This document shows, piece by piece, positions 24,096-35,274 of a stretch of 64,000 nt of DNA. Below the pieces are notes generated by a model, which saw only the letters and a list, made by a program, of their open reading frames with translations, was not told the origin of the DNA and did no database searches. Both the position numbers and the translations under genes were made by a program. This DNA comes from Lentinula raphanica (Eukaryota > Basidiomycota > Agaricomycetes > Agaricales > Omphalotaceae): the NCBI GenBank assembly GCA_027919835.1, contig JANVFP010000035.1, forward strand, positions 186,001 to 250,000, in the 5' to 3' direction. Each line of letters starts with the position of its first letter. The stretch's first letter is position 1.

Positions 24096-25882
24096 TCATG
24101 GTAACAGTGAATTAGCAACCTCTTTTCGGACTCATCTGTGAAATCCGAACATCAGCACCAGATCGGAGCTGTCATCACCACTACCACTATCTCTTCATCT
24201 GTAAAATCAACTACAAGATAGTTTTCACTATCATGTCGGAAAAATGGATCATTGATTTCTTCAGCAGTTAGTCCCCTCCTGACCAATAACTTTTCCATTA
24301 TATCGCAACTCTTGCTGTCCTGGCATGAGATCAACCACCTCGGAATCTATCCGTTGATCCTCTTTTGCAATCTCTTCAACTTCTCTGCTGAGCAAAGGAT
24401 CATTCGCAGTGGCCGAGTGGAACAAAGCAAGCAATTGACTGTACACAGTCCAGAATGACTCCATAGTGATATCGGGAGAACCTAGTTCCTGTATCAGGAA
24501 ATAGTTTGCTTGTCGGTTGAATTCAGTGGTGTGAGCTGAAAGACAGGATGGTCTGCAGGGGTATATTTGATTTCCATTTCATGAAGGAGTTCTTCGGAAA
24601 CCAATCTTTTAAAAAGCTAAGTGGATTAAACAATACAACAGTGATGCAGTAACATACTTGAAGCTTACAGCTCCATAGCGGTGTGGAAACTTTTGGATGA
24701 GAGCAGGAATACCATTCGGTAACACTTTATACGATCTGCTCTTGGCTTAGAGTGATTCGCCGATTCATCCATGCATCACATTCACGCTGCATGAACGGTA
24801 TAAGCAATCTGGCGGAAAACTAGACTACAAGTGAAAATTCTTAAATGAGGAAATATTTGATTGTTAACTTTACTGACCATTCTAGGTTGTTGTCAGGATC
24901 ATTATAAGCCAGAAAGAAGGCCTTCGTTGAAAAGCTTTCAAAGCCTGGAGCGAAGTCGCGCCTATATACGGACCAGTTGATTTCTGACTTGATATTCTTC
25001 TTTTTACGCATGAACCGGTGCTGAAGGGTACCACGAAGATTGGGGTCGAGAGATTGTCTGATTTCAGTATGCATATTGGCGATCCCGAAATTTTCAGTTC
25101 CTGGATCACTCATCATAGTGAGTGGAATATACGCTACATATTATCAGTCTAGAATGTTCATGTAGAAATCACACATACCAGCACACTGTGCATCACCTTC
25201 TTTGCGAAAAGCCTCAAGGTAGTAGCTATTGATCAAGATGGGATTCTTGTTGGTCCACCAACACTTCAGCCAGTGGTTATAGCACTGAAAGGATCAATAG
25301 CATTGTGAAACCGCAAACCAAATCGCATGAATTTATCATGCTGATCAATGCAAACCATATCATGCACTCCAGCAGCATAGTATATACGACGCTTGAATTT
25401 ATTGCCACGCCGAGCAGCAACTGCCTCAGGCTCAATCTTACGAAGAACTTGAAGAATTAGCTGCCTATCATTGCAATTAGACTCCATGAAAAATCATGAA
25501 TCCAAAGGAATTCACCGTGGTGCTTTCACTCCATATTCCAAGCTCAACATGATCCGCACACCATCTGCACCTTTTGTTGGAATCGCTGCTTGATCTTCTC
25601 GATCCATGGCGGATCGATTCCTCATCGTGATTTTGCTTTCGGGTTGAAAGGTAACCCCACTCTTTCAGCCATATCCGGTACGTGAAAACACTGTGGAGTG
25701 TATTTTATCAATGAAGAAGATATATATCATGAGATTGTCATCAATAGATACGGACCTGAGGCCATAGTGTCAGTATCATAGTATTCCTTCAAGATTTCAA
25801 CAGCTTCTGTGTCCGCAACTGATAATCTCCATAGCTGCTCGATAATGTGTTTCAAAGCTTCCTTTGGTGCTACAAACAACAT
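24096..25882 (-). pseudogene. Integrase-core DDE transposase, frameshifted copy (AK copy b)
   Basis: Counterpart of 8888-10687 with one-base losses and a few one-base gains, for example near 24127, 24190, 24274, 24601, 24903 and 25283. Catalytic regions are recognisable in separate frames. Confidence 0.78.
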
Positions 25883-26122
25883 AGATGTCAACTATTATGA
25901 ATGTATGCAGGAACCTCATTGAGCGTACGATTAGGCATATGCTGGTTGACTTTCTTCGGGGCATGGTTGGTGGCTCGAAACAGATGCTCCAGATATAATA
26001 CATACATAATGATATGTCACAAGAATGAGTCATCACCGGAACAACACCGAAAATCCCGGAATGAATAGCCCGGAGTCCGGCCAAATTCTCGGTTAAGAGG
26101 CAACTAACTCCCGCTTGCGGTA

Positions 26123-27083
26123 GCATCGCATGAAGCATGTATTCTCCCGACTCCGTGTGCGAGAACGGGAAAGATAGTTCGAAGAAGACTTTGAAGAACA
26201 TTCGGAAGAGCGGCCACTCGAGGTTGTCGGCGAGCGCGCTACGAACGGGACCTGGGTAGGCGTGGATGAAGGTGATGAGAGGGTTCTGAGCAGCGAATTC
26301 CTGGCGAGGCAAACACATTAATGGAGATGATCAGTGTTGAGAGGAAGAGATACATACCTGAAGGATGACATCCAAGTAAGCTGGAAATTGTCGACGTACT
26401 TTCCAGAACGAATATCCTTTCTTCGAAAACCCAAGATCGTCATAGTCAATGCGTTTCCCTAGCCCAGGTCCACCGACAATATACACTTTAGCATCTTCAC
26501 CTGCTTCTTTCGCTTTTGCATGAGCGGCATGAGCTCTCTGGTAAACTTGAACCTGGCGTAATAAAGCAACACCAGCTTCGGCTCCTTCCCTTCCGATGTT
26601 TCTTCTTTATGAAAACTCCTAACAAACTCGGAGACAAGACGAGGTAGTTGATCGTCGTTAGTCTCTGGAGAAGATCGTCTATCGTTCGCTTGCATTCAGC
26701 CATCAGCGTAGCATCACAGTAGATGAATTCATGTTTCGCTCCAGGCGCAGTAGGTTTCGGAAACGAGTCTATGATGGCTTGGGCATTGGTGGCATTTCGA
26801 CCGATGAGGATGATGTGAGCGTTTCCGTTGGTGTGCTTCGCGTAGGCTTCTGCCATCCCACGTCCGACTCCCGCAGTGCCCCCTAGGAAAACGGCTACTG
26901 GAGCGGAGCGTTCCTGAGTAGACTCAGTAGAGTAAGGGGGTATATGGGATATATCATTCGCGTTGGAAGTCCGGATAGAGGTTAGATTAGAGGTTCGGCG
27001 ATGGGTTTTGTAAATATAGGTTGTGAGGGTGAGAGTGAAGAGAGACGCTGCTAGCGCGAAGGACGTAGAGTTGGTGGTAGCAT
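26123..27083 (-). pseudogene. Short-chain dehydrogenase/reductase-like gene, cut and frameshifted (unit 2)
   Basis: Same as 10931-11894, including the transposon at its 3' end. It also lacks a G in codon 2 (near 27080), a T near 26515 and two bases near 26627, so the frame is broken three times. The nucleotide-binding motif GGTAGVGRG is intact. Confidence 0.7.
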
Positions 27084-27550
27084 GATAGCTTATAGTCCAT
27101 GGAACAGCAAGAGAAACTTGGTACTTAAAGAAGAGTTGAAGGAAATGCCGACGCGACGCGTCTGTTCGGCAGGAGAATCCCACGGCTTCGGCTTATGTAA
27201 GGTCGAAAACGCGCTCAACGTCAACCGTCCTTCTACTTCCACTTCAACGAGGACTCGAGCTCTGACTCTAGAATGAAGATACAAGCTCAAGAGGTACGCT
27301 GGTTATATCTTCTGCGAGCCACGATTGCAATGTTCAACGAACATCTAGACGGCAAACGCTGATGGGTGATATGATATCAGATGTTCAATTGAGAATCACA
27401 CTGGTAAGTACCGCCTTCTATACCTAAATCTTGAGCTTCCAGACTTGCACTCACCGGCGACCGCTCAATACCTGATTACTTCAGCCCTGATCAACTCAAG
27501 AACGAATACCCCGGACTACAGCCTTACTTGCGTTACCTCACACCCGGACC

Positions 27551-29293
27551 ATGCCAGATCTGCCCCAAGAGCTCGTCGATCGCCTCGTAGACGAGTCCTT
27601 CGACACCATCGAACATCTCAAGAACCTATCGCTCGTAGCCAAACCATGGCTTCATCGTGCTCGATATCACCTCTTTCGCTCTATCACACTTGCTCCCAAA
27701 GATCGGAAGGAGATCGAAAACTACTACACATATCTCAAGCAACAAGCCTTACCCTCGTACAACCGCAGCAGTCGCTTCTATAATCCTCTATCTCCCACCG
27801 ACCAAAAATTCCTTCGCTCCTCGTCCAGTCGAAACTCAGAATCACAAACGTCGATTCTTTCCTCGTCACCAGCCATCCTTCCTCACGTTCGCACTCTCCG
27901 ACTCGAATCTTCCATCCGCACCGGCGGCGGTCGAAAGATCCTCGCAGAGGATTACTTTGATCGATACCTAGGATTCGGTGACAACCCAGACGACAGCTAT
28001 CTCATGCGGGATGTATCATACGACGCCGAGGAGTTTTATCTCAAGCAGATGGACAGATGGTATGACATCGATCTACCATGGGGGCATTTGCATGGTATCC
28101 AAGCGTTGCCGTTCAGGAACCTCCGGTCTGTCTATATCCAGTGGAGTTTGTTCAGCTGGACATTACCCCTCGTCGATGATTATGAACCGCTGTATTTTGA
28201 TGAGTCACCTCTCTCGACCGATCCCATGTGGCAGGATCATTCGCCTGGATATCAGCTGGCGATGTTCCTCAAGTCCTGCGCTGATACCCTTGACCATGTC
28301 TTCATTGACGAGTATCCCGGTTTTTGTCTGGCTCAGTATACTTCGACACATAATGCAGATGCTCTGTTGGATCTTATAATACAGAACTCTCCCAACACCA
28401 AGTCGCTCTGCCTTGGAGGACTTTATACACCTCACACGTCTGCCTCATTCGACGAAGCCACTAATCTCGTCCCAAATCATCACAACATCGTCGATCCCCC
28501 TTCCGAACCTTTGACCAAGCGAAACCCGCCAATCTATCCTTCTGGTGAGGAGATCCATATGTTTCTTCGGAGGTTTTCGGTTCGATATATACCTGTCGCG
28601 ACGGTCATCTATCTCAACGAGTTATCAGCGTGTCTCTGGAGCGTCTTTTTCTCCGCGGGTTCGATGAAGAATCGTCGCTCTTGATCGAAGACGCGCTGTT
28701 CAACAGCGATATGATCTCTTTGCAGAAAATAACCCATCTGGCGTTATCCGCAATGCCGGCTACCTTTGATTATGCATTCCTCTTTTCCAAGCTACGTCAT
28801 ACGTTGACGCATCTCACATTGGACATAGACGAATCCAGTGAGTGTTTATCTTTCTTATCTCTCATTCAATCGAGACTGACGCTCCCTCACCCGCACAGCC
28901 CACAGCCTCAAACTCCGCTTCTCCTACTTCCCTTCTCTCGAACACCTCCAATTCATCTCATACTCCGTTCTATACCACTCAAGTCTCAACTCCATCCTAT
29001 CTTCTCTCTCCGACGCCTCACAACGCGGTTCCGGTCGCACCCTCAAATCCCTCCATCTTGGCTTCAGCAACGCCTTGAGGGACTCACCGGTACCTTCTAT
29101 CGAGAATTATCTGCAAGTGTCGGAAGCAGATACGTACTTACCCAACATGCTTCGGACCTCGTCGATCCAGGATGGGGTAAAGTTCGCGGTAGTCACGATG
29201 AATATGTCGCAGGGCGATTTTGCGCGGCTATTACCGAATACGTTTGCGACAGGATGTTTGAGGGTGGAGGAGACAGATCGGTGGTGGATGTAG
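27551..29293 (+). CDS. F-box-like protein
   Basis: N-terminal F-box-like segment (LPQELVDRLVDESFDT..LSLVAKPWLHRARYHLF, residues about 3-40). A long region follows without sharp motifs but with the spacing of leucine-rich strands seen in basidiomycete F-box proteins. F-box proteins of this kind usually select substrates for SCF ubiquitin ligases. Introns are likely near 28580-28630 (weak donor GTTCGA) and 28839-28899; the last exon ends at TGG ATG TAG, 29291-29293. The frame is intact over the first 1.0 kb, unlike the copy at 12362. A single-base run near 29264 differs from the other copy and decides whether the last codons fit. Divergent from the dehydrogenase-like gene. Confidence 0.6.
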
Positions 29294-29665
29294 TGTTTGT
29301 TTGTCATACTCGGACTGTAGGAGCTGCGACAGAGGTAGGTCTTCATGACTTTTTCCATATCTCATCAGCCTAATGGTGCTCAGTTTAGCTTCGGTAAACG
29401 AATATCATATCTGGCATGTTTCGGTGTACAAACTAAAGTAGTGCATCCTATCTGACATGACTCTGCACTGACTACTGATGACGCAAACGGGGAGGCAGTG
29501 ATGTGATCGACATATCTCTGGGCCTGATCCATTTTCTTGTAGAGTGTTCACGGAAATACCCATTGGGCATGACCTGCACATAGGGAAATTTTTCTTTTTC
29601 CCTAGGTGAGACATGTTTTACAATTGCAGCCCAATACCAGTTCTGTAGGATAAATTCAATCATCT
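29294..29665. other. 3' flank of the aspartyl-protease-like gene (intact locus)
   Basis: About 370 bp between the F-box-like gene and the AK target site. Read on the minus strand it continues the protease-like gene across the transposon: without the insertion that gene would end VIHVR-stop at the target site, making this strip its 3' untranslated region. I recognise no separate gene. Confidence 0.45.
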
Positions 29666-29671
29666 GACATG
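29666..29671. repeat. Target-site duplication GACATG, left
   Basis: GACATG directly before the AK element. The same six bases follow its right end at 35275-35280. Sequence beyond the six differs. Confidence 0.9.
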
Positions 29672-29766
29672 TACCGCAAGCGGGAGTTAGTTGCCTCTTA
29701 ACCGAGAATTTGGCCGGACTCCGGGCTATTCATTCCGGGATTTTCGGTGTTGTTTCCGGTGATGAC
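29672..29766 (+). repeat. Terminal inverted repeat, left (AK copy c)
   Basis: 95 bp from TACCGCAAGC to GGTGATGAC. It matches the reverse complement of 35180-35274 except at two positions. Confidence 0.93.
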
Positions 29767-29913
29767 TCATTCTTGTGACATATCATTATGTATGTATTAT
29801 ATCTGGAGCATCTTGTTTCGAGCCACCAACCATGCCCCGAAGAAAGTCAACCAGCATATGCCTAATCGTACGCTCAATGAGGTTCCTGCATACATTCATA
29901 ATAGTTGACATCT

Positions 29914-31713
29914 ATGTTGTTTGTAGCACCAAAGGAAGCTTTGAAACACATTATCGAGCAGCTATGGAGATTATCAGTTGCGGACACAGAAGCTGTTGAA
30001 ATCTTGAAGGAATACTATGATACTGACACTTATGGCCTCAGGTCCGTATCTATTGATGACAATCTCATGATATATATCTTCTTCATTGATAAAATACACT
30101 CCACAGTGTTTTCACGTACCGGATATGGCTGAAAGAGTGGGGTTACCTTTCAACCCGAAAGCAAAATCACGATGAGGAATCGATCCGCCCATGGATCGAG
30201 AAGATCAAGCAGCGATTTCCAACAAAAGGTGCAGATGGTGTGCGGATCATGTTGAGCTTGGAATATGGAGTGAAAGCACCACGGTGAATTCCTTTGGATT
30301 CATGATTTTTCATGGAGTCTAATTGCAATGATAGGCAGCTAATTCTTCAAGTTCTTCGTAAGATTGAGCCTGAGGCAGTTGCTGCTCGGCGTGGCAATAA
30401 ATTCAAGCGTCGTATATACTATGCTGCTGGAGTGCATGATATGGTTTGCATTGATCAGCATGATAAATTCATGCGATTTGGTTTGCGGTTTCACAATGCT
30501 ATTGATCCTTTCAGTGGCTATAACCACTGGCTGAAGTGTTGGTGGACCAACAAGAATCCCATCTTGATCAATAGCTACTACCTTGAGGCTTTTCGCAAAG
30601 AAGGTGATGCACAGTGTGCTGGTATGTGTGATTTCTACATGAACATTCCTAGACTGATAATATGTAGCGTATATTCCACTCACTATGATGAGTGATCCAG
30701 GAACTGAAAATTTCGGGATCGCCAATATGCATACTGAAATCAGACAATCTCTCGACCCCAATCTTCGTGGTACCCTTCAGCACCGGTTCATGCGTAAAAA
30801 GAAGAATATCAAGTCAGAAATCAACTGGTCCGTATATAGGCGCGACTTCGCTCCAGGCTTTGAAAAGCTTTTCAACGAAGGCCTTCTTTCTGGCTTATAT
30901 GATCCTGACAACAACCTAGAATGGTCAGTAAAGTTAACAATCAAATATTTCCTCATTTAAGAATTTTCACTTGTAGTCTAGTTTTCCGCCAGATTGCTAT
31001 ACCGTTCATGCAGCGTGAATGTGATGCATGGATGAATCGGCGAAATCACTCTAAGCCAAGAGCAGATCGTACTAAAGTGTTACCGAATGGTATTCCTGCT
31101 CTCATCCAAAAGTTTCCACACCGCTATGGAGCTGTAAGCTTCAAGGTATGTTACTGCATCACTGTTGTATTGTTTAATCCACTTAGCTTTTTAAAAGATT
31201 GGTGTTTCCGAAGAACTCCTTCATGAAATGGAAATCAAATATACCCCTGCAGACCATCCTGTCTTTCAGCTCACACCACCTGAATTCAACCGACAAGCAA
31301 ACTATTTCCTGATACAGGAACTAGGTTCTCCCGATATCACTATGGAGTCATTCTGGACTGTGTACAGTCAATTGCTTGCTTTGTTCCACTCGGCCACTGC
31401 GAATGATCCTTTGCTCAGCAGAGAAGTTGAAGAGATTGCAAAAGAGGATCAACGGATAGATTCCGAGGTGGTTGATCTCATGCCAGGACAGCAAGAGTTG
31501 CGATATAATGGAAAAGTTATTGGTCAGGAGGGACTAACTGCTGAAGAAATCAATGATCCATTTTTCCGACATGATAGTGAAAACTATCTTGTAGTTGATT
31601 TTACAGATGAAGAAGATAGTGGTAGTGGTGATGACAGCTCCGATCTGGTGCTTGATGTTTCGGATTTCACAGATGAGTCCGAAAAAGAGGTTGCTAATTC
31701 ACTGTTACCATGA
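29914..31713 (+). CDS. Integrase-core DDE transposase, IS3EU-like (AK copy c)
   Basis: Intact and colinear with 8888-10687. Order: N-terminal helices, a 5' domain ending EYGVKAPR, VLRKIEPEAVAARRGN, then the DDE core (Asp in CIDQHDKF at about 30460, Asp in MMSDPGTEN at about 30693, acidic residue in KSEINW at about 30820). The conserved tail element (EELLHEMEIKYTPADHPVFQ) and an acidic end follow. Introns lie near 30043-30106, 30286-30336, 30622-30666, 30922-30975 and 31146-31198. The ATG at 29914 is chosen because it continues in frame into the first conserved helix; a short upstream exon is possible. One residue (Ile for Thr, near 31234) differs from the window-start copy. Confidence 0.82.
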
Positions 31714-32108
31714 GCTCAGATGTAATCATACTCACACCAAAATTTGACACTATGATCCACATATCTGTAAGACTCTTTTGCATACTTCTCTTGATCTTAG
31801 TGGTAGAAGCCTGACTGTGTAGACACAAATTGATAAATAATATCAGATATTATTACGAAACAGAGTATTAAGAACTCGGAGGAAGAGTACCATTAATAGA
31901 TCAGATAAAATGATAAAGTGAAGGGTATAGACTCTGAGAGTAGAATTGTAACGAGTGATACGAGAATGAGTGAGAAGCCAGGAATGTAAGGTTTGGAATG
32001 AATGGATATGAGATAGAAGCTTGCAAAGATTAATGAGCGTGGCATGAATATATAAATAATATATCATATCAATAGCAGAAGATGAAAGGAAATCATTGTT
32101 CAGGTATT
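31714..32108. terminator. Intergenic strip between convergent genes (AK copy c)
   Basis: Same 395-bp AT-rich strip as 8493-8887, with the 19-bp palindrome near its left third (about 31836-31854). No gene seen. Confidence 0.35.
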
Positions 32109-34561
32109 TCAAGTGAAGTCCTCACGAGATGGCATGTAATATTCGCAAAATTCATTACCCTTGCACTCATGAGTTTCCAGTAGAGTGTCAAAAGCAACAT
32201 TTCCACGGGCGAAGAGTTGCTTTCCAAGTACACTGAGAGTAAGGACATTAGACATGAGTTTAGTTCCAGAAATAGATACGCACGGGTGGGTAATGATTTG
32301 GGGGTCTGTCAACAAGTCACCAGCACCCTGGAAATCACTAGTAAAGGCGAGCTTGGCTGTGTGAACATACTGGACATGCTGAGCAAAGGCAAGAAAACGT
32401 GCGCAGAGATTCTTCTCAGATGCACGCGGAGAGGTAGTATCAACCAGAATAGGGTGCGCCGAATTGTTGCAAATGTATTTGAGGAATGGCCAATCGTTAC
32501 AGCCATCCCCGCCAATACATTCCTCCATCATGTAAAACTCCTCATGATCCTCTCGCCTGGCAATGACTAATGCGGCATCCACAAAACGGAGTCGCGGGAC
32601 AGCAAATCGTGGTTGTGAGCAGCGCATGGCGTCGACTTGTGACATGAAGGCATAAACAAGGTCAAGAAGTACCTTTGCCCACAGGATGCAATTCAGTTCG
32701 ATTGAAAGTTCGTGATATTGTCGATCTTCTGGTAACTGTGCGACTCCTCCATCTGAGCTCCGGATGAAGCAGCGTTTGAGGCAGACACTAGTGGAAGCAC
32801 CAACAATCACTTCGGAAGTGACACAATCAGTAAGGGCCATCTTAAATGAACCCTGGCGTGATTTTTGATTTGTGTCGAGTGTCACACTGAGTTCTTTTCC
32901 TTCGAAATTGGCACGAAGATCTTGGCACTTGACGGGCTCCTTTACAAGCTCCGACCATGACCATCGAGGAAGAGGATAGACCGTGCACGACAATGTCACT
33001 AAGAAAGAGTGAGTTTGAAAACAAGCAATGAAATATTGGACAAAACATACTGAGTTTAGACCTTGCTCGTGAGATACTCTGCTGGCTTAGTACCGAGCGA
33101 ATCACACCAGGACTGAGGGGCTCAGGCATCGAGACAGGACGGAAGACTGTGGCTGGAGGACGACCATGTGTTTCATTGATACTCTTGAAGACGCATGTCA
33201 TTTGAAATGTATGTAATGTTCAATATTGAAAGACATACCAGAGCAGTTTCACATATGTCGCGCTTGGTTTTCTTTGTCACTGGAGTGTAGTTGTCATCAC
33301 TCTCAGACTCGGAAATGGACATAAGTTTGTGAGTAGCTGAGTCTTTGACGGAGCGCTTCCGTTTTGGTTTCGATTGAGTCATGCTTGTTGATACCGACGC
33401 CATCTGCATCTGAAATGAACAGGTATCAGTAACACTCTCCTCGAATCAAAACTATGAACAAATTACAGACATGGGTCAATGTCGCACTGACTTCGGGTGC
33501 ATCCTGCTCACTGTACTGCAAACGGCGGAACTCGGCTTCCCCAACCAACTGAGAGTCGACATGAAGGAATAACTTTAAGGGCTTTGTGACGATGGTTTGA
33601 GCTCGCTTCGGTCCTTTCGAGACAAAGCACTTGTCTTTGATAGCATTGATGTCCGGAATCCGGGGAAGAATGTCGGCATGCTGATCATTTGCTAGCGTTG
33701 TATCTGATATGAGAAGTTTGACGTTACGAGAATATTTCAGCCATTTTGGAAGGAGGTACATGTAGAGGATGGAGTGAAGATCATGACAGCCGATATGAGG
33801 ACTGATATGGGGTATCACAGCTAGAACATCCTGGATGGATAATTGTTATAAAAACAAGCATTCAGCCATAGCAAGAGTCACATACCCCAACAGCTTTGAA
33901 TTTCGTATTTGTCGATACGTGACATACTGCGGCATGCAAGGTGATGAACTCGGTATATCCAGCTGACATTGCTCGCTCGTGATAGAACTGCTGACATTGC
34001 TTGTATAGGTCATGGGCTTCGTTGTAACCCAGAGTGCCGCTGAGACGAGAGCGGAGATGTTCAGGAAATGGGAGCTTGTGAGTCGAAGGCATGTTCGGCG
34101 GCAGTGGCGCCAAGGTCTTGCGACTTGAAATTGCTTTGACGATTTTAGTGCCTTCGAACTCTAACACACATTGCGCGTCACGCATTAGGTTCAGTAGACA
34201 TATATAAGCATATGAGTACATACCTCCTCTCTGTGCCCGGTTCACATTTTCCCTTATATCCATACCTATTGGTGTTGACTGACTTGAACTTTGAGTTAAA
34301 GTGGAGCCTGAAGTCATCAGATAGCGGATGAGCGGACAGCATTAGCATGGAGGCATGGAACTCACGGCCTGCAGTAGACAAAGATGGCTGCTTCTTCTTC
34401 GTCTCATAATGTTTGTAGCAGTCAACGCACACTCTGCGGTTCCCTCGTGTTGCAGATCTCACAAATAGGGCCTTCTGAGCAGGTTGAAGTGGTTTAGAGC
34501 ACCGCTCACAATATGCTGTCTGAGCATCAGTGATAGAGGCCTCAAGGGCAGCTCCATCCAT
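32109..34561 (-). CDS. Alpha-type protein kinase with N-terminal zinc motif (AK copy c)
   Basis: Intact and identical in layout to 6040-8492. ATG at 34561; exon 1 with CERC and VCVDCYKHY; kinase domain in the last two exons with VCLKRCF, MMEECIGG, DFQG, LTDPQI, GN and HECKGNEFC. All six introns keep GT..AG ends. Presence of the same undamaged gene in two separate element copies suggests it travels with the element and has been kept. Whether it serves the element (for example by phosphorylating transposase or host factors) or the fungus cannot be told from sequence. Confidence 0.86.
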
Positions 34562-34668
34562 GAGAATGAGAAGAAAGGATAGAGTGAAGGACAAGAATGA
34601 AACAGCGATGCACTTTCAATTCTCCGTGTTCAACATTCAGGGTCAACATTGAACAACGTCGGCAAGCT

Positions 34669-34686
34669 TTGACCGGTACCGGTCAA
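34669..34686. promoter_or_regulatory. 18-bp perfect palindrome upstream of the kinase (AK copy c)
   Basis: Same TTGACCGGTACCGGTCAA as at 5915-5932, again 108 bp before the kinase start. Confidence 0.5.
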
Positions 34687-34832
34687 CCTCTAAGACAGCC
34701 GATGTCCTCAGTATTACAGCAACAAGTCTTTTGGTGCATTCTTTAAGATTCATTGCAGGCGATGGATGAGGCCGCCACGAACATATTAGGTTTATACAGC
34801 AGGTAGTAAGGCAGTGAATATGCGAGTTGGAA

Positions 34833-35100
34833 TGAGAAATGACACCTGCGCCCATGCATGAGCAAGCACCTAGTCCGGGGACCATGAGTGTCTAGGAAGG
34901 AGGAAATGACACCTGCGCCCATGCATGAGCAAGCACCTAGTCCGGAGACCATGAGTGTCTAGGAAGGAGGAAATGACACCTGCGCCCATGCATGAGCAAG
35001 CACCTAGTCCGGAGACCATGAGTGTCTAGGAAGGAGGAAATGACACCTGCGCCCATGCATGAGCAAGCACCTGGTCCGGAGACCATGAGTGTCTAGGAAG
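34833..35100. repeat. Minisatellite, 4 x 67 bp (AK copy c)
   Basis: Reverse complement of 5501-5768, with four full units. It sits about 80 bp inside the right terminal repeat. Confidence 0.95.
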
Positions 35101-35179
35101 AAGGAATGCAAGAGGGCAAATAAACGTTGTCAAACTACGTTGACATATAGCCCTGTCTAGACCAAGTTATTCAGTGTTT

Positions 35180-35274
35180 GTCATCACCGGAAACAATACC
35201 GAAAATCCCAGAATGAATAGCCCGGAGTCCGGCCAAATTCTCGGTTAAGAGGCAACTAACTCCCGCTTGCGGTA
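35180..35274 (-). repeat. Terminal inverted repeat, right (AK copy c)
   Basis: Reverse complement of 29672-29766 with two differences. It is followed by GACATG (35275-35280), the right target-site duplication. Confidence 0.93.

Larger units (their letters stand above)
20571..26122 (+). mobile_element. AK element, full-length but error-laden copy b
   Basis: Same flanks and gene order as copy a (CATGTC left, GCATCG right), but 5552 bp against 5604. The shortfall is spread as many single-base losses through the minisatellite, kinase and transposase. Terminal repeats are at 20571-20664 and 26029-26122. Confidence 0.88.
29672..35274 (+). mobile_element. AK element, intact copy c with target-site duplication
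   Basis: The reference copy: 5603 bp, 95-bp inverted repeats, 6-bp duplication on both sides. The transposase (+) and the alpha-kinase (-) converge; the minisatellite and palindrome lie on the kinase side. It inserted at the last codon of the aspartyl-protease-like gene. Integrase-core transposase, TAC termini and a 6-bp duplication fit the IS3EU superfamily. A kinase gene is not part of the standard description of that superfamily as I know it. Confidence 0.92.
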
